9,353 bases of DNA, from the NCBI GenBank assembly GCA_947450745.1, contig CANFYD010000119.1, forward strand, positions 1 through 9,353, in the 5' to 3' direction. Each line of letters starts with the position of its first letter. Positions within the stretch are counted from its first letter, which is position 1. A program made the translations under genes and the position numbers. A model generated the notes under the pieces. That model ran no database searches. It saw only the letters and a program-made list of their open reading frames with translations, and was not told the DNA's origin. Shown one piece after another: positions 1 through 5,769 of the stretch. This DNA is from Burkholderiales bacterium. Lineage in GTDB: Bacteria; Pseudomonadota; Gammaproteobacteria; Burkholderiales; Burkholderiaceae_C.

Positions 1-60
1 AGCGATCAGGGTTGTTTCTGGTCATTTGGCCTCCCTGGTGCCAACGGACGGGCGGCATGA
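1..60 (+). CDS. Possible 3' end of an upstream gene (partial)
   Basis: Frame 1 is open from the window edge to a TGA at 58-60 and encodes 19 residues ending FGLPGANGRAA. A Trp/Phe...LP tail of this sort occurs at the C-termini of some beta-propeller quinoproteins. That would fit a PqqB-like gene downstream, but the resemblance is too short to name anything. Codon bias in the third position is not strong, and the other two + frames are also open here. It could simply be non-coding DNA. Low confidence. Confidence 0.2.
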   Translation, partial: SDQGCFWSFGLPGANGRAA

Positions 61-203
61 ATATTGCGGTGTCCCCGTGGTTGAAACGAAGGCAATCGGG
101 CGAGGGTTCAATGGATTCGAAGGCATGGTGGTGGATTGTCAAGCAAGGTTCTTGCCGGCGCGCTGGGTGCAGCGGTGCCACAGTACGGATCGCGCTCGCA
201 TGA
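57..203 (+). CDS. Hypothetical 48-residue small ORF, doubtful
   Basis: An ATG at 57 overlaps the possible upstream stop as ATGA, and the frame ends at TGA 201-203, which overlaps the ATG of the PqqB-like gene as ATGA (200-203). Two 4-base couplings of the kind seen at the 1120 and 3723 junctions of this cluster are the only support. The product has a WWW triplet (about residues 24-26) and is rich in Arg/Ser/Gly. It lacks the Glu-x-x-x-Tyr core expected of the PQQ precursor peptide PqqA, so it is not PqqA. There is no recognisable domain, and composition is less biased than in the genes downstream. Confidence 0.17.
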   Translation: MNIAVSPWLKRRQSGEGSMDSKAWWWIVKQGSCRRAGCSGATVRIALA

Positions 204-1123
204 AGATTCTGGTGTTGGGCTCAGGCGCGGACGGCGGTGTGCCGCAGTGGAACTGCAGTTGCCACGCCTGCCGCGCTTGCCGTGAAGCCAGCCAACCGGC
301 CCTGAAACCGCAGCCGCAGCGCAGCCAAAGCTCGGTGGCGGTGTCGCAGGACGGCTTGAGCTGGGTGTTGCTGAATGCAGCGCCCGACATCACGCAGCAA
401 ATCCGCGCCAACCCGCAGTTGCAGCCGCGCGCGCCCTTGGAGAAGGAGGCCGAGGCGGAAAAGGCGCAAAAGGCGGCCAAGGTGCCACCGGACTCCGACT
501 TGCACTCGCCGATCAAGGCGCTGGTGCTGCTGGACGGGCAATGGCAAAGCGTCGGCGGGCTGCTCAATTTGCGCGACCGCGCCGGGCTGGAGGTGTACGC
601 CACGCCACCGGTGTTCGAGGACTTGACCGAGAGTTTGTCGCAGCGCTTTGGGCTGGAGAACCGCGACTCTGTGCGCTGGCATTTGCTGCCGGTGGCGGGC
701 AGCCAGACGCAGGCGGAGTTCCGCATCCCCGGCTTTGGCGGTTTGCGCTTCGTCGCGTTTGCCGTTCCGGGCGCGGTGCCAGGCGCTGCACCGGGCGCTG
801 ACAGCGTCGGGCAGCGCATCGCCGTGGCGGTCGAGGACCTGGCTTCGGGGCGGGTTTTTGTCTATGCGCCCGATCTGCCAACGCCGCACGACGCGGCGGA
901 GGCCGAGGCGGAGGGCGAGCCCGAGCTGGCTTGGCTGCAAGACGCGGCCTGCCTGCTGGTTGACGGCAGCGCCGAGTGGCCGAGCCGCAGCTTGGCCGGC
1001 CGCCGGATCTCGACCCATCTGAGCCACCACAGCCGCTGGCTGAACGAATCCGCCGGTGCCGACCGGCAGCTGGCGGCCGAGGCCTGTGAATTGGCCTTCG
1101 ACGGCATGGTGATCGAGGTATGA
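200..1123 (+). CDS. pqqB: PqqB-like MBL-fold protein, active-site motifs lost
   Basis: 307 residues, near the usual PqqB length of about 300. The N-terminus matches PqqB strongly: MKILVLGSGADGG (1-13), PQWNC (15-19), a C-x-C-x2-C structural-zinc cluster (C19, C21, C24, plus C27), then RSQSSVAVS (41-49) and NAAPDITQQI (59-68). The block SPIKALVLLDGQ...GGLLNLRD (103-126) aligns with the PqqB segment that normally carries T-D-x-x-x-D-H, but Q116 and S117 replace the D-H pair. The later M-G-H-x-P segment is missing, and the HINNTNP-like segment reads STHLSHHSRW (271-280). The tail FDGMVIEV (300-307) is PqqB-like. A charged Glu/Lys/Ala insert lies at 81-98. PqqB is thought to be an oxygenase/hydroxylase or carrier in PQQ biosynthesis; here a cytoplasmic non-catalytic binding role is inferred. 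The start at 200 is chosen because PqqB homology begins there; no clear ribosome site is visible. Its stop overlaps the next gene by ATGA. Confidence 0.85.
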   Translation: MKILVLGSGADGGVPQWNCSCHACRACREASQPALKPQPQRSQSSVAVSQDGLSWVLLNAAPDITQQIRANPQLQPRAPLEKEAEAEKAQKAAKVPPDSDLHSPIKALVLLDGQWQSVGGLLNLRDRAGLEVYATPPVFEDLTESLSQRFGLENRDSVRWHLLPVAGSQTQAEFRIPGFGGLRFVAFAVPGAVPGAAPGADSVGQRIAVAVEDLASGRVFVYAPDLPTPHDAAEAEAEGEPELAWLQDAACLLVDGSAEWPSRSLAGRRISTHLSHHSRWLNESAGADRQLAAEACELAFDGMVIEV

Positions 1124-1878
1124 AGCTGATGAAGTTGTTGTTGTTGATGACGAAGCCGCGCGCGCGGGCCGAGCCCTTGGAGCCGCTCTGGCTGGAATGG
1201 TTGGCGCTGGGCGGTGTGCTGGTGTTTGCGACCTGGTTGCTGGGGGTGCGCGGTGTGTGGGGGCTGCTGTTGCGCTCCGACCCGACCGGCATCACCTTCG
1301 TGATCTTGTTGCTCTTTGTGGCGGCCACGCTGTGGTGCGGCGCACGGGCTCGTCAGTTGCAACAGCAGCGGGCGGCTTTGCAGCGGCGGGGCGGCGCAGT
1401 CGGCTGGGCCGAGGCCGACCTGGGGCGCGGCTGGGCCGGCGAGTATCTGGATCATCTGGGGCAGCCGGGCATTGATCAGGCCACGCTGCTGGACTTGCTG
1501 CTGGAGCGCACGCATGGCCCGCACGGCACCGCTTGGTGGGTCAACGGGATCCAACTGAAGCTGGGTCTGCTGGGCAAGGTGATCGGCTTTTCCATCCTGG
1601 CGCTGAACATCGGCAGCTTGCAGAGCTTTGACGCGTCGCAATCGCAAGACCTGCTGCGCAGCCTGACCACCGGTCTGGGTGTGGCCTTGCTGACGACGAT
1701 GGTCGGCTTGGTCGGCAACATCTTGCTGGGCATGCAGCTGACGCGGCTGGACCGCTATGCCGACGCGCTGGTGGCGGATATTCAGCGCTGCGGCTTGGGC
1801 GTGCTGTCCGCCGCAACCGTGACAGCTCCGGTCACGGGCACGGCCACAGCCATAGCCACACGGGCGAGCTTGGTCTGA
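1120..1878 (+). CDS. MotA/TolQ/ExbB-family proton-channel subunit
   Basis: 252 residues with four hydrophobic helices at about 27-46, 57-75, 147-165 and 184-206. The last two form the MotA/TolQ/ExbB core: GLLGKVIGF (149-157) and GLGVALLTTMVGLVGNILL (185-203). Such subunits form a pentamer around two copies of an ExbD/TolR/MotB partner and turn ion flow into mechanical work in the inner membrane. The gene immediately after supplies that partner. The threonine usual in the TM3 GLxGT motif is Lys153 here, while the TM4 threonines T192/T193 are kept. The cytoplasmic stretch 76-146 is rich in Gln/Arg. The start at 1120 overlaps the pqqB-like stop. A GAGG at 1115-1118 is too close to it, so starts at 1129 (M4) or 1147 (M10) are possible. 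It does not look like ZorA, which has a long coiled tail. Confidence 0.87.
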   Translation: MKLMKLLLLMTKPRARAEPLEPLWLEWLALGGVLVFATWLLGVRGVWGLLLRSDPTGITFVILLLFVAATLWCGARARQLQQQRAALQRRGGAVGWAEADLGRGWAGEYLDHLGQPGIDQATLLDLLLERTHGPHGTAWWVNGIQLKLGLLGKVIGFSILALNIGSLQSFDASQSQDLLRSLTTGLGVALLTTMVGLVGNILLGMQLTRLDRYADALVADIQRCGLGVLSAATVTAPVTGTATAIATRASLV

Positions 1879-2489
1879 TGCGCAGTCGCCACCGCCAGAC
1901 ATCGCGCGAGCCGGAGGTCGATCCGTTCTACGACATGTTGTTCAACATGCTGATCGCCTTCGTCTTCTGCTTCATCATCGCCTTGCTGGCGATGAACCCG
2001 AAGGCTTTGAAGGCGGGCGACATACCGTCCAAGGCCGAATACATCATCAACGTCACCTGGCCTGACAACAACCCGAACGACATCGACACCTGGGTGCAAG
2101 ACCCGCGTGGCGAGCTGCTGTGGTTCCGGCAGAGGGAGTCCGGCTTGATGTATCTGGACCGTGACGACCGGGGCGACGCCAACGACGCCCTCGTCATCAA
2201 CGGGCAGCGCATCCAGAGCCCGTTCCGCCAGGAGGTGGTGACACTGCGCGGCATCGTGCCAGGCGAGTACACGGTCAACGTGCAGTACTACCAATCGAAG
2301 AACGGCCAACCGGTCGACGTGACGGTCAACGTCATCAAGGTCAACCCGCGCGCCGAAGTGGTGTTTTACGGGCAAGTGAAGCTGGCTCGCCAGGGCGACG
2401 AAGCGACCGCCGTGCGCTTCACCCTGCAAGCCGACGGCCGAGTCACGCAGATCAACACCTTGGCGAAGTCCTTGGTGCAAAAACTATAA
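1878..2489 (+). CDS. ExbD/TolR-like stator partner with beta-rich periplasmic domain
   Basis: 203 residues. A basic N-terminus is followed by one transmembrane helix (about 17-39). Its entry PFYDMLFNML (16-25) lines up with the ExbD/TolR motif PFIDVMLVLL, making D19 the likely proton-carrying Asp; D15 is a second acid nearby. Instead of the short ExbD domain or a MotB/OmpA peptidoglycan-binding domain, the periplasmic part (about 45-203) looks like a beta-sandwich. It contains TWPDNNPNDIDTWVQDPRGE (55-74), LDRDDRGDAND (93-103) and GIVPGEYTVNV (130-140), similar in style to DUF2135/YfaP-like or Ca-binding domains with Asp-rich loops. The gene starts in a TGATG overlap with the channel gene, so the two are almost certainly coupled. 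The stator role is well supported; the ligand of the periplasmic domain is unknown. Confidence 0.8.
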   Translation: MRSRHRQTSREPEVDPFYDMLFNMLIAFVFCFIIALLAMNPKALKAGDIPSKAEYIINVTWPDNNPNDIDTWVQDPRGELLWFRQRESGLMYLDRDDRGDANDALVINGQRIQSPFRQEVVTLRGIVPGEYTVNVQYYQSKNGQPVDVTVNVIKVNPRAEVVFYGQVKLARQGDEATAVRFTLQADGRVTQINTLAKSLVQKL

Positions 2490-2496
2490 GGTTCCC

Positions 2497-2991
2497 ATGA
2501 CATTGCCGATTGTTTTGAGTTTGGTGGCGCTGGCCTTTGTGGCTTTGCTGGCGCTGTTGTGGTCGCACTGGCCGGTGTGGCTGAAGGGCTTGCTGGCGCT
2601 CAGCGTCACGCTGTTCTACTTCTTCGCCAATGAGGCGGTGCACAGCATGTGGGGCTGGCCCAGCGTCGACCATTTGCCCGCGCGCTTCGTGCTGCTGTCG
2701 GCGGTGTTCGATGAACCGACGGCGAAGCGGCCCGGCGCGCTGTATGTCTGGGTCAACGCCTTGCAGGACGGCAAACCGGTGGCGCAACCGCGCGCCTTCG
2801 TGCTGCCCTACAGCAAGGACTTGCACGCGCTGCTGAGCGAGGCGATGAAGAAAACGCGTGACGGTGTCAGCCAGGTCGGCTCCAGCGAGCCGAAGGCGGG
2901 CAAGGCCGGTTTTGCCTGGCTGCGGCCGGGCAGCGATGAGCAGGTCGTCAAGTTGCGCGACCTGCCGGTGCCGCAACTGCCGGAGAAATGA
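2497..2991 (+). CDS. Small two-TM membrane protein of unknown function
   Basis: 164 residues. Two hydrophobic helices (about 3-22 and 28-46), separated by a short SHWPVWLKG turn, precede a soluble C-terminal part of about 118 residues. That part contains WGWPSVDHLPARFVLL (52-67), ALYVWVNALQDGKPVAQPRAF (81-101) and a proline-rich end. The tail faces the same side as the N-terminus. I do not recognise the family. An AAGG at 2487-2491, in the stop codon region of the previous gene, gives a good ribosome site for the ATG at 2497. The gap to the ExbD-like gene is only 7 bases and the next gene abuts it, so it is probably a structural or accessory part of the same envelope complex. Confidence 0.75.
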   Translation: MTLPIVLSLVALAFVALLALLWSHWPVWLKGLLALSVTLFYFFANEAVHSMWGWPSVDHLPARFVLLSAVFDEPTAKRPGALYVWVNALQDGKPVAQPRAFVLPYSKDLHALLSEAMKKTRDGVSQVGSSEPKAGKAGFAWLRPGSDEQVVKLRDLPVPQLPEK

Positions 2992-3726
2992 ATGGCGGCT
3001 GCTCTGGGTTCATTGCGTTTGAATTTGACACTGCTGTTGACGGCTGTCTTGCTGACGGCCTGCCAGCCCGCACCGTCCGGCGACTCCTTCTTTCCGCTCG
3101 AAGCAGGCCACCGCTGGACTTACCGCGTCACCACCACGCTGGAAGATGACAGCAGTCCCGAGGTTGAGGCGCTGACGCTGCGCGCGTATGGGTCTGAAAA
3201 GCTGGCCGAGTTGGGCGACCAAGCGGCGTGGCGGCGGCACAGCGACAGCGGTGTCGACTACTGGCTGCGTGCCGATGAGACCGGCATCTACCGCGTCGCC
3301 AGCCAGAGCGTGTTGGACGAGCATGCGCAAAGCGATACTGCGCGGCGCTATGTTCTGAAAACCCCGCTGCAGCCCGGCACGCAGTGGCAGGCCCACACCA
3401 CCGCTTATTTGCTGCTGCGCAGCAACGAGTTCCCGCGCGAGATCCGTCATGCCCATCCCAAAATCCCGATGACTTACCAGATCATGGAAAGCAACCTGAC
3501 GGTGGACAGCCCGGCCGGCCAATTCAAGAACTGCCTGCGGGTGCAAGGCCTGGCCACGCTGCGCCTCTATGCCGACCCGGCCACCGGTTGGCGCGACCTG
3601 CCGCTGACGACGCAGGAATGGTATTGCGCCGGTGTCGGCCTGGTGCGCATGGAGCGGCAGGAGCCGGCTCATTCGGCCTTTTTGACCGGTGGCACCCGCA
3701 CGCTGGAACTGGAATCCTGGGAATGA
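2992..3726 (+). CDS. Putative lipoprotein of the stator operon
   Basis: 244 residues. The signal sequence has a hydrophobic core and a lipobox L-T-A-C with the acylated Cys at 24. Residue +2 is Gln rather than Asp, which favours sorting to the outer membrane. The mature part begins with FFPLEAGHRWTYRV (33-46), a pattern seen in secreted or lipoprotein beta-rich proteins with an opening 'P L x x G x x W x Y' strand. It ends with WYCAGVGLVRMER (210-222), typical of the same broad group, whose function is not known. A second Cys pair (C181, C212) might form a disulfide. The ATG directly follows the upstream TGA and has GGAGAA at 2982-2987. Its stop overlaps the histidine kinase start by ATGA. 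It may be the outer-membrane or periplasmic partner of the ExbD-like domain. Confidence 0.8.
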   Translation: MAAALGSLRLNLTLLLTAVLLTACQPAPSGDSFFPLEAGHRWTYRVTTTLEDDSSPEVEALTLRAYGSEKLAELGDQAAWRRHSDSGVDYWLRADETGIYRVASQSVLDEHAQSDTARRYVLKTPLQPGTQWQAHTTAYLLLRSNEFPREIRHAHPKIPMTYQIMESNLTVDSPAGQFKNCLRVQGLATLRLYADPATGWRDLPLTTQEWYCAGVGLVRMERQEPAHSAFLTGGTRTLELESWE

Positions 3727-4688
3727 AGGGGGCGGCGCGACGCGATTTTTTGGGCGTCATCGCGCTGACCTTGCTGGTTTTTGTGCTCTCTGTGGCGCTG
3801 CAACTGAACGAGCGCCTGGCGGGCTGGATGATCCGCTTCGAAGCCTGGCAGGTGGACGAGTTGCCGCTCAGCCTGGTGGTCCTGGGCGTCGGACTGGCTT
3901 GGTTTGCCTGGCGCCGCCAAACCGATGCGCAAGCGCTGCTGGCGCAGAACCGGGAATTGGCCCAGCAGTTGATTGCCGTGCAGGAAAGCGAGCGCGTCGC
4001 GCTGGCGCGTGAGCTGCATGACGAGATGGCGCAGCACTGCACAGCCATCCGCATCGAATCCGCTTATATGCAGCGGGCGCAGTTGTCGCTGCGAGGTTTG
4101 GCTATGCCTGATCACGCGAACCCCGACCTTATGGGCGTGCCAGCGGCCTCACAAGCGAGGCAAATTGAGGCCATTTGCGAAGCCGCGCAAAGGGCGGCCC
4201 AGACGGCGGAGCAGTTGCAGCACAGCCTGCGCGGCCTGCTGCGCCGCCTGCGGCCGCCAGAGCTGGATGAGCTAGGCCTGGTGGCGGCGCTGCAAGCGAT
4301 GTGCCAAGCCTGGCAACTGCGCACCGGCGTGGAGTGCGTGTTTGCCGCCGAGGGCCAGTGGCCTGTGAACGGCGCGGGCTCGACGACGACCCGGGACACC
4401 GCGCTCTACCGCGTGGCCCAGGAGGCCCTGTCCAACGTGATGCGCCATGCGCAGGCGCAGCAGGTGCGCATGAGCTTGAACTTCGATGGCCAAGATGGCT
4501 TGGCTTTGACGGTCAGCGATGACGGTTGCGGCTTCGAGCACGGAGTGAATAAACCGGGCCTGGGCCTGCGCGGCGCGCAAGAGCGGGCGGCCATCTTTGG
4601 CGGGCAATTGCAGCTCAGCAGCGCGCCCGGCATGGGCACGTCCATGCGCTTGCACCTGCCTCACCTCCAGCGGGAGCGTGCCGCGTGA
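3723..4688 (+). CDS. Sensor histidine kinase, NarX/DegS type (HisKA_3)
   Basis: 321 residues. Two membrane helices (about 9-27 and 47-63) enclose a short loop of about 20 residues, so there is no large periplasmic sensor. A coiled stretch (66-90) leads into ERVALARELHDE (90-101) with phospho-acceptor H99, then LRRLRPPELDELGL (173-186). The ATPase has an N box QEALSNVMRHA (233-243, N238), G1 DDGCGF (266-271) and GLGLRGAQERA (279-289). A segment of about 20-25 residues (121-146) with less biased codons sits between the two dimerisation helices, longer than usual for this class. Start 3723 is preferred because it overlaps the lipoprotein stop and begins right before TM1; the frame is open further upstream but only as antisense-like shadow. 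It probably phosphorylates the regulator encoded next, perhaps sensing membrane or stator state through partner proteins. Confidence 0.9.
   Translation: MKGAARRDFLGVIALTLLVFVLSVALQLNERLAGWMIRFEAWQVDELPLSLVVLGVGLAWFAWRRQTDAQALLAQNRELAQQLIAVQESERVALARELHDEMAQHCTAIRIESAYMQRAQLSLRGLAMPDHANPDLMGVPAASQARQIEAICEAAQRAAQTAEQLQHSLRGLLRRLRPPELDELGLVAALQAMCQAWQLRTGVECVFAAEGQWPVNGAGSTTTRDTALYRVAQEALSNVMRHAQAQQVRMSLNFDGQDGLALTVSDDGCGFEHGVNKPGLGLRGAQERAAIFGGQLQLSSAPGMGTSMRLHLPHLQRERAA
4672..4676 (+). promoter_or_regulatory. Ribosome binding site GGGAG for the response regulator
   Basis: GGGAG lies 8 bases before a GTG at 4685. It supports the GTG start, which overlaps the kinase stop as GTGA, and argues for coupled translation of the two-component pair. 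Confidence 0.6.
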
Positions 4689-5332
4689 TCAACCTGCTGC
4701 TGGTCGATGACCATCCGGTGGTGCGGGCCGGCTATCAGCGCCTGCTGGAGCAGATGGGTGAGATGCGGGTAGTGGCGCAGGCCGGCGATGTCGACCAGGC
4801 GTACGCCCAATTCGTCCAGCACCGCCCGGCCGTCACCATCACCGACATCTCGATGCCCGGCAGCAGCGGCCTGGAGCTGCTGCGCCGTGTGCTGGAGCGG
4901 GATGCTTCGGCCCGCGTGCTGGTCTTCAGCATGCACGACAGCGAGGCGGTGGTGCGCCGGGCCTTGGGCCTGGGCGCACGCGGCTTTGTCACCAAAAGCT
5001 GCGACCCCGACACGCTGATCGACGCCGTCAAGCAAGTGCATCTGGGCCAGCGCTTCCTGAGCCCCGACTTGCCCGCCGCGCTGCTGAACAGCCCGGCGCT
5101 GGCACCTGTTGTCGACCCGCAATTCGAGTCCTTGACCCCGCGCGAGTACGAGATATTTCGCTTGCTGGCGGCCGGCAAGTCCCTGCCCGATTGCGCCCGT
5201 TCGCTGCATTTGAGCCCAAAGACCGTTTCCAACCACCAGACCTTGATCAAGGAAAAGCTGGGCCTGGGCAGTTCCGCCGCGATGGCTTTGCTGGCGATCC
5301 GGCACGGCGTGATTTCGGCGGATGGGGTTTAG
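4685..5332 (+). CDS. Response regulator, NarL/FixJ family (REC-LuxR HTH)
   Basis: 215 residues. The receiver domain (about 1-120) has the acidic pair D8/D9, phospho-acceptor D54 in ITDISMPG, S82 at the switch position and K104 in FVTKS, so it is complete. A linker leads to a LuxR-type helix-turn-helix (about 148-206): LTPREYEIFRLLAAGKS (150-166) and LSPKTVSNHQTLIKEKLG (176-193). The start is GTG, set by the ribosome site at 4672-4676 and by homology beginning at residue 3. It is the last gene of the cluster and is presumably activated by the adjacent kinase. Target promoters are not visible in the window. In Pseudomonas aeruginosa an ExaDE pair of this type controls PQQ-dependent ethanol oxidation, which makes a similar role here imaginable given the PqqB-like gene, but the sequence does not show it. 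Confidence 0.92.
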   Translation: MINLLLVDDHPVVRAGYQRLLEQMGEMRVVAQAGDVDQAYAQFVQHRPAVTITDISMPGSSGLELLRRVLERDASARVLVFSMHDSEAVVRRALGLGARGFVTKSCDPDTLIDAVKQVHLGQRFLSPDLPAALLNSPALAPVVDPQFESLTPREYEIFRLLAAGKSLPDCARSLHLSPKTVSNHQTLIKEKLGLGSSAAMALLAIRHGVISADGV

Positions 5333-5492
5333 CTTCAACCCGGATGCAATACACAAAACAGATGGAGCCCAGTTCAGCCACGCAGGGCGGGCCGAGTGTG
5401 CGCCGGGGCGAATCCCCCTTGCACGGGCAGCAAAGCCGGAAGGGCCGACAGGAGCTGGCTTGGCACGACACGGGGCGCACAGTCGGCCGCAC

Positions 5493-5513
5493 GCGGGTCA
5501 CGACCCGCCCTAC
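5493..5513 (-). repeat. REP-like palindrome with GTAG head
   Basis: Read on the - strand, GTAGG is followed by GCGGGTC and its exact complement GACCCGC around a two-base centre. A GTAG/GTGG tetranucleotide next to a GC palindrome is the usual form of REP sequences mobilised by RAYT (REP-associated Y1 transposase) proteins. No RAYT gene lies in the window, and only one copy is visible. It could also act as a transcription terminator or mRNA stabiliser between the convergent units. Confidence 0.45.
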
Positions 5514-5530
5514 AAACTGAACGAGCAAGT

Positions 5531-5546
5531 GCGCCCCGCCGGGCGC
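5531..5546. repeat. GC-rich perfect hairpin, 6-bp stem
   Basis: GCGCCC and GGGCGC pair perfectly around a CGCC loop. No T-run follows on either strand, so it is not a textbook intrinsic terminator, but its position between convergent genes and just outside the 219-bp element suggests a structural role. Confidence 0.4.
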
Positions 5547-5611
5547 CTGAGTTGCGCTCAGAGGGTGAGAACTTTTGTAGCGAGCGGTTGTCAGGCTAGG
5601 CTGAGGCCGGA

Positions 5612-5638
5612 CACAAGCAGTCCTGAGGACTGCTTGTG
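5612..5638. repeat. Perfect 12-bp hairpin with TGA loop
   Basis: CACAAGCAGTCC pairs without mismatch with GGACTGCTTGTG across a three-base loop. It is the strongest secondary-structure signal in the window and works identically on both strands except for the loop. It lies inside the 219-bp inverted-repeat element. Confidence 0.7.
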
Positions 5639-5650
5639 CCTGCCGAAGGA

Positions 5651-5667
5651 CAGGGCCTCTGGCCCTG
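5651..5667. repeat. 7-bp GC hairpin
   Basis: CAGGGCC and GGCCCTG pair around TCT. It is the second hairpin in series inside the 219-bp element and follows the 12-bp hairpin by 12 bases. Confidence 0.55.
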
Positions 5668-5690
5668 GCGGATGGGGCACGGATGCCGGA

Positions 5691-5707
5691 ACGTACTCCA
5701 GGTACGT
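5691..5707. repeat. 6-bp hairpin with possible outer stem
   Basis: ACGTAC pairs with GTACGT around TCCAG. A GGAA at 5688-5691 can pair with TTCC at 5713-5716 as an alternative or coaxial outer stem. It is the third hairpin of the element. Confidence 0.45.
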
Positions 5708-5769
5708 GAGGATTCCGAGTACCCAGCCAACGACGCATGGCGGCCGCGCAGTAAAAAGTTCTCACCCTC

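Larger units (their letters stand above)
5333..5555. other. Convergent intergenic region, no credible gene
   Basis: Between the regulator stop and the inverted-repeat element I see no coding sequence with convincing codon use or homology. It holds a REP-like hairpin (5493-5513), a GC hairpin (5531-5546) and a short GGGG/CCCC dyad near 5404-5417. No classical hairpin-plus-T-run terminator follows the regulator gene, so these hairpins may serve as transcription end points for the two converging units. Confidence 0.6.

Noticed and set aside
26..199. N-terminal extension of the PqqB-like gene by 58 codons
   Set aside because: PqqB homology starts exactly at the ATG at 200 with MKILVLGSG; the extension matches nothing and has less biased codons.
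57..203. PqqA precursor peptide gene
   Set aside because: No Glu-x-x-x-Tyr core and longer than typical PqqA; kept only as a doubtful small ORF.
862..1902. Long - strand open frame of 346 codons opposite the PqqB-like and channel genes
   Set aside because: It is a high-GC antisense shadow: Gln/Arg/Ala-rich composition, no domain, and the + strand genes have clear homology across it.
1120..2489. Zorya anti-phage system (ZorA/ZorB)
   Set aside because: The channel lacks the long ZorA tail, the partner lacks an OmpA-like peptidoglycan-binding domain, and no ZorC/ZorD/ZorE-type genes are present.
3384..3722. N-terminal extension of the histidine kinase by 113 codons
   Set aside because: It overlaps the lipoprotein gene fully in another frame and has shadow composition; the ATG at 3723 couples with the lipoprotein stop.
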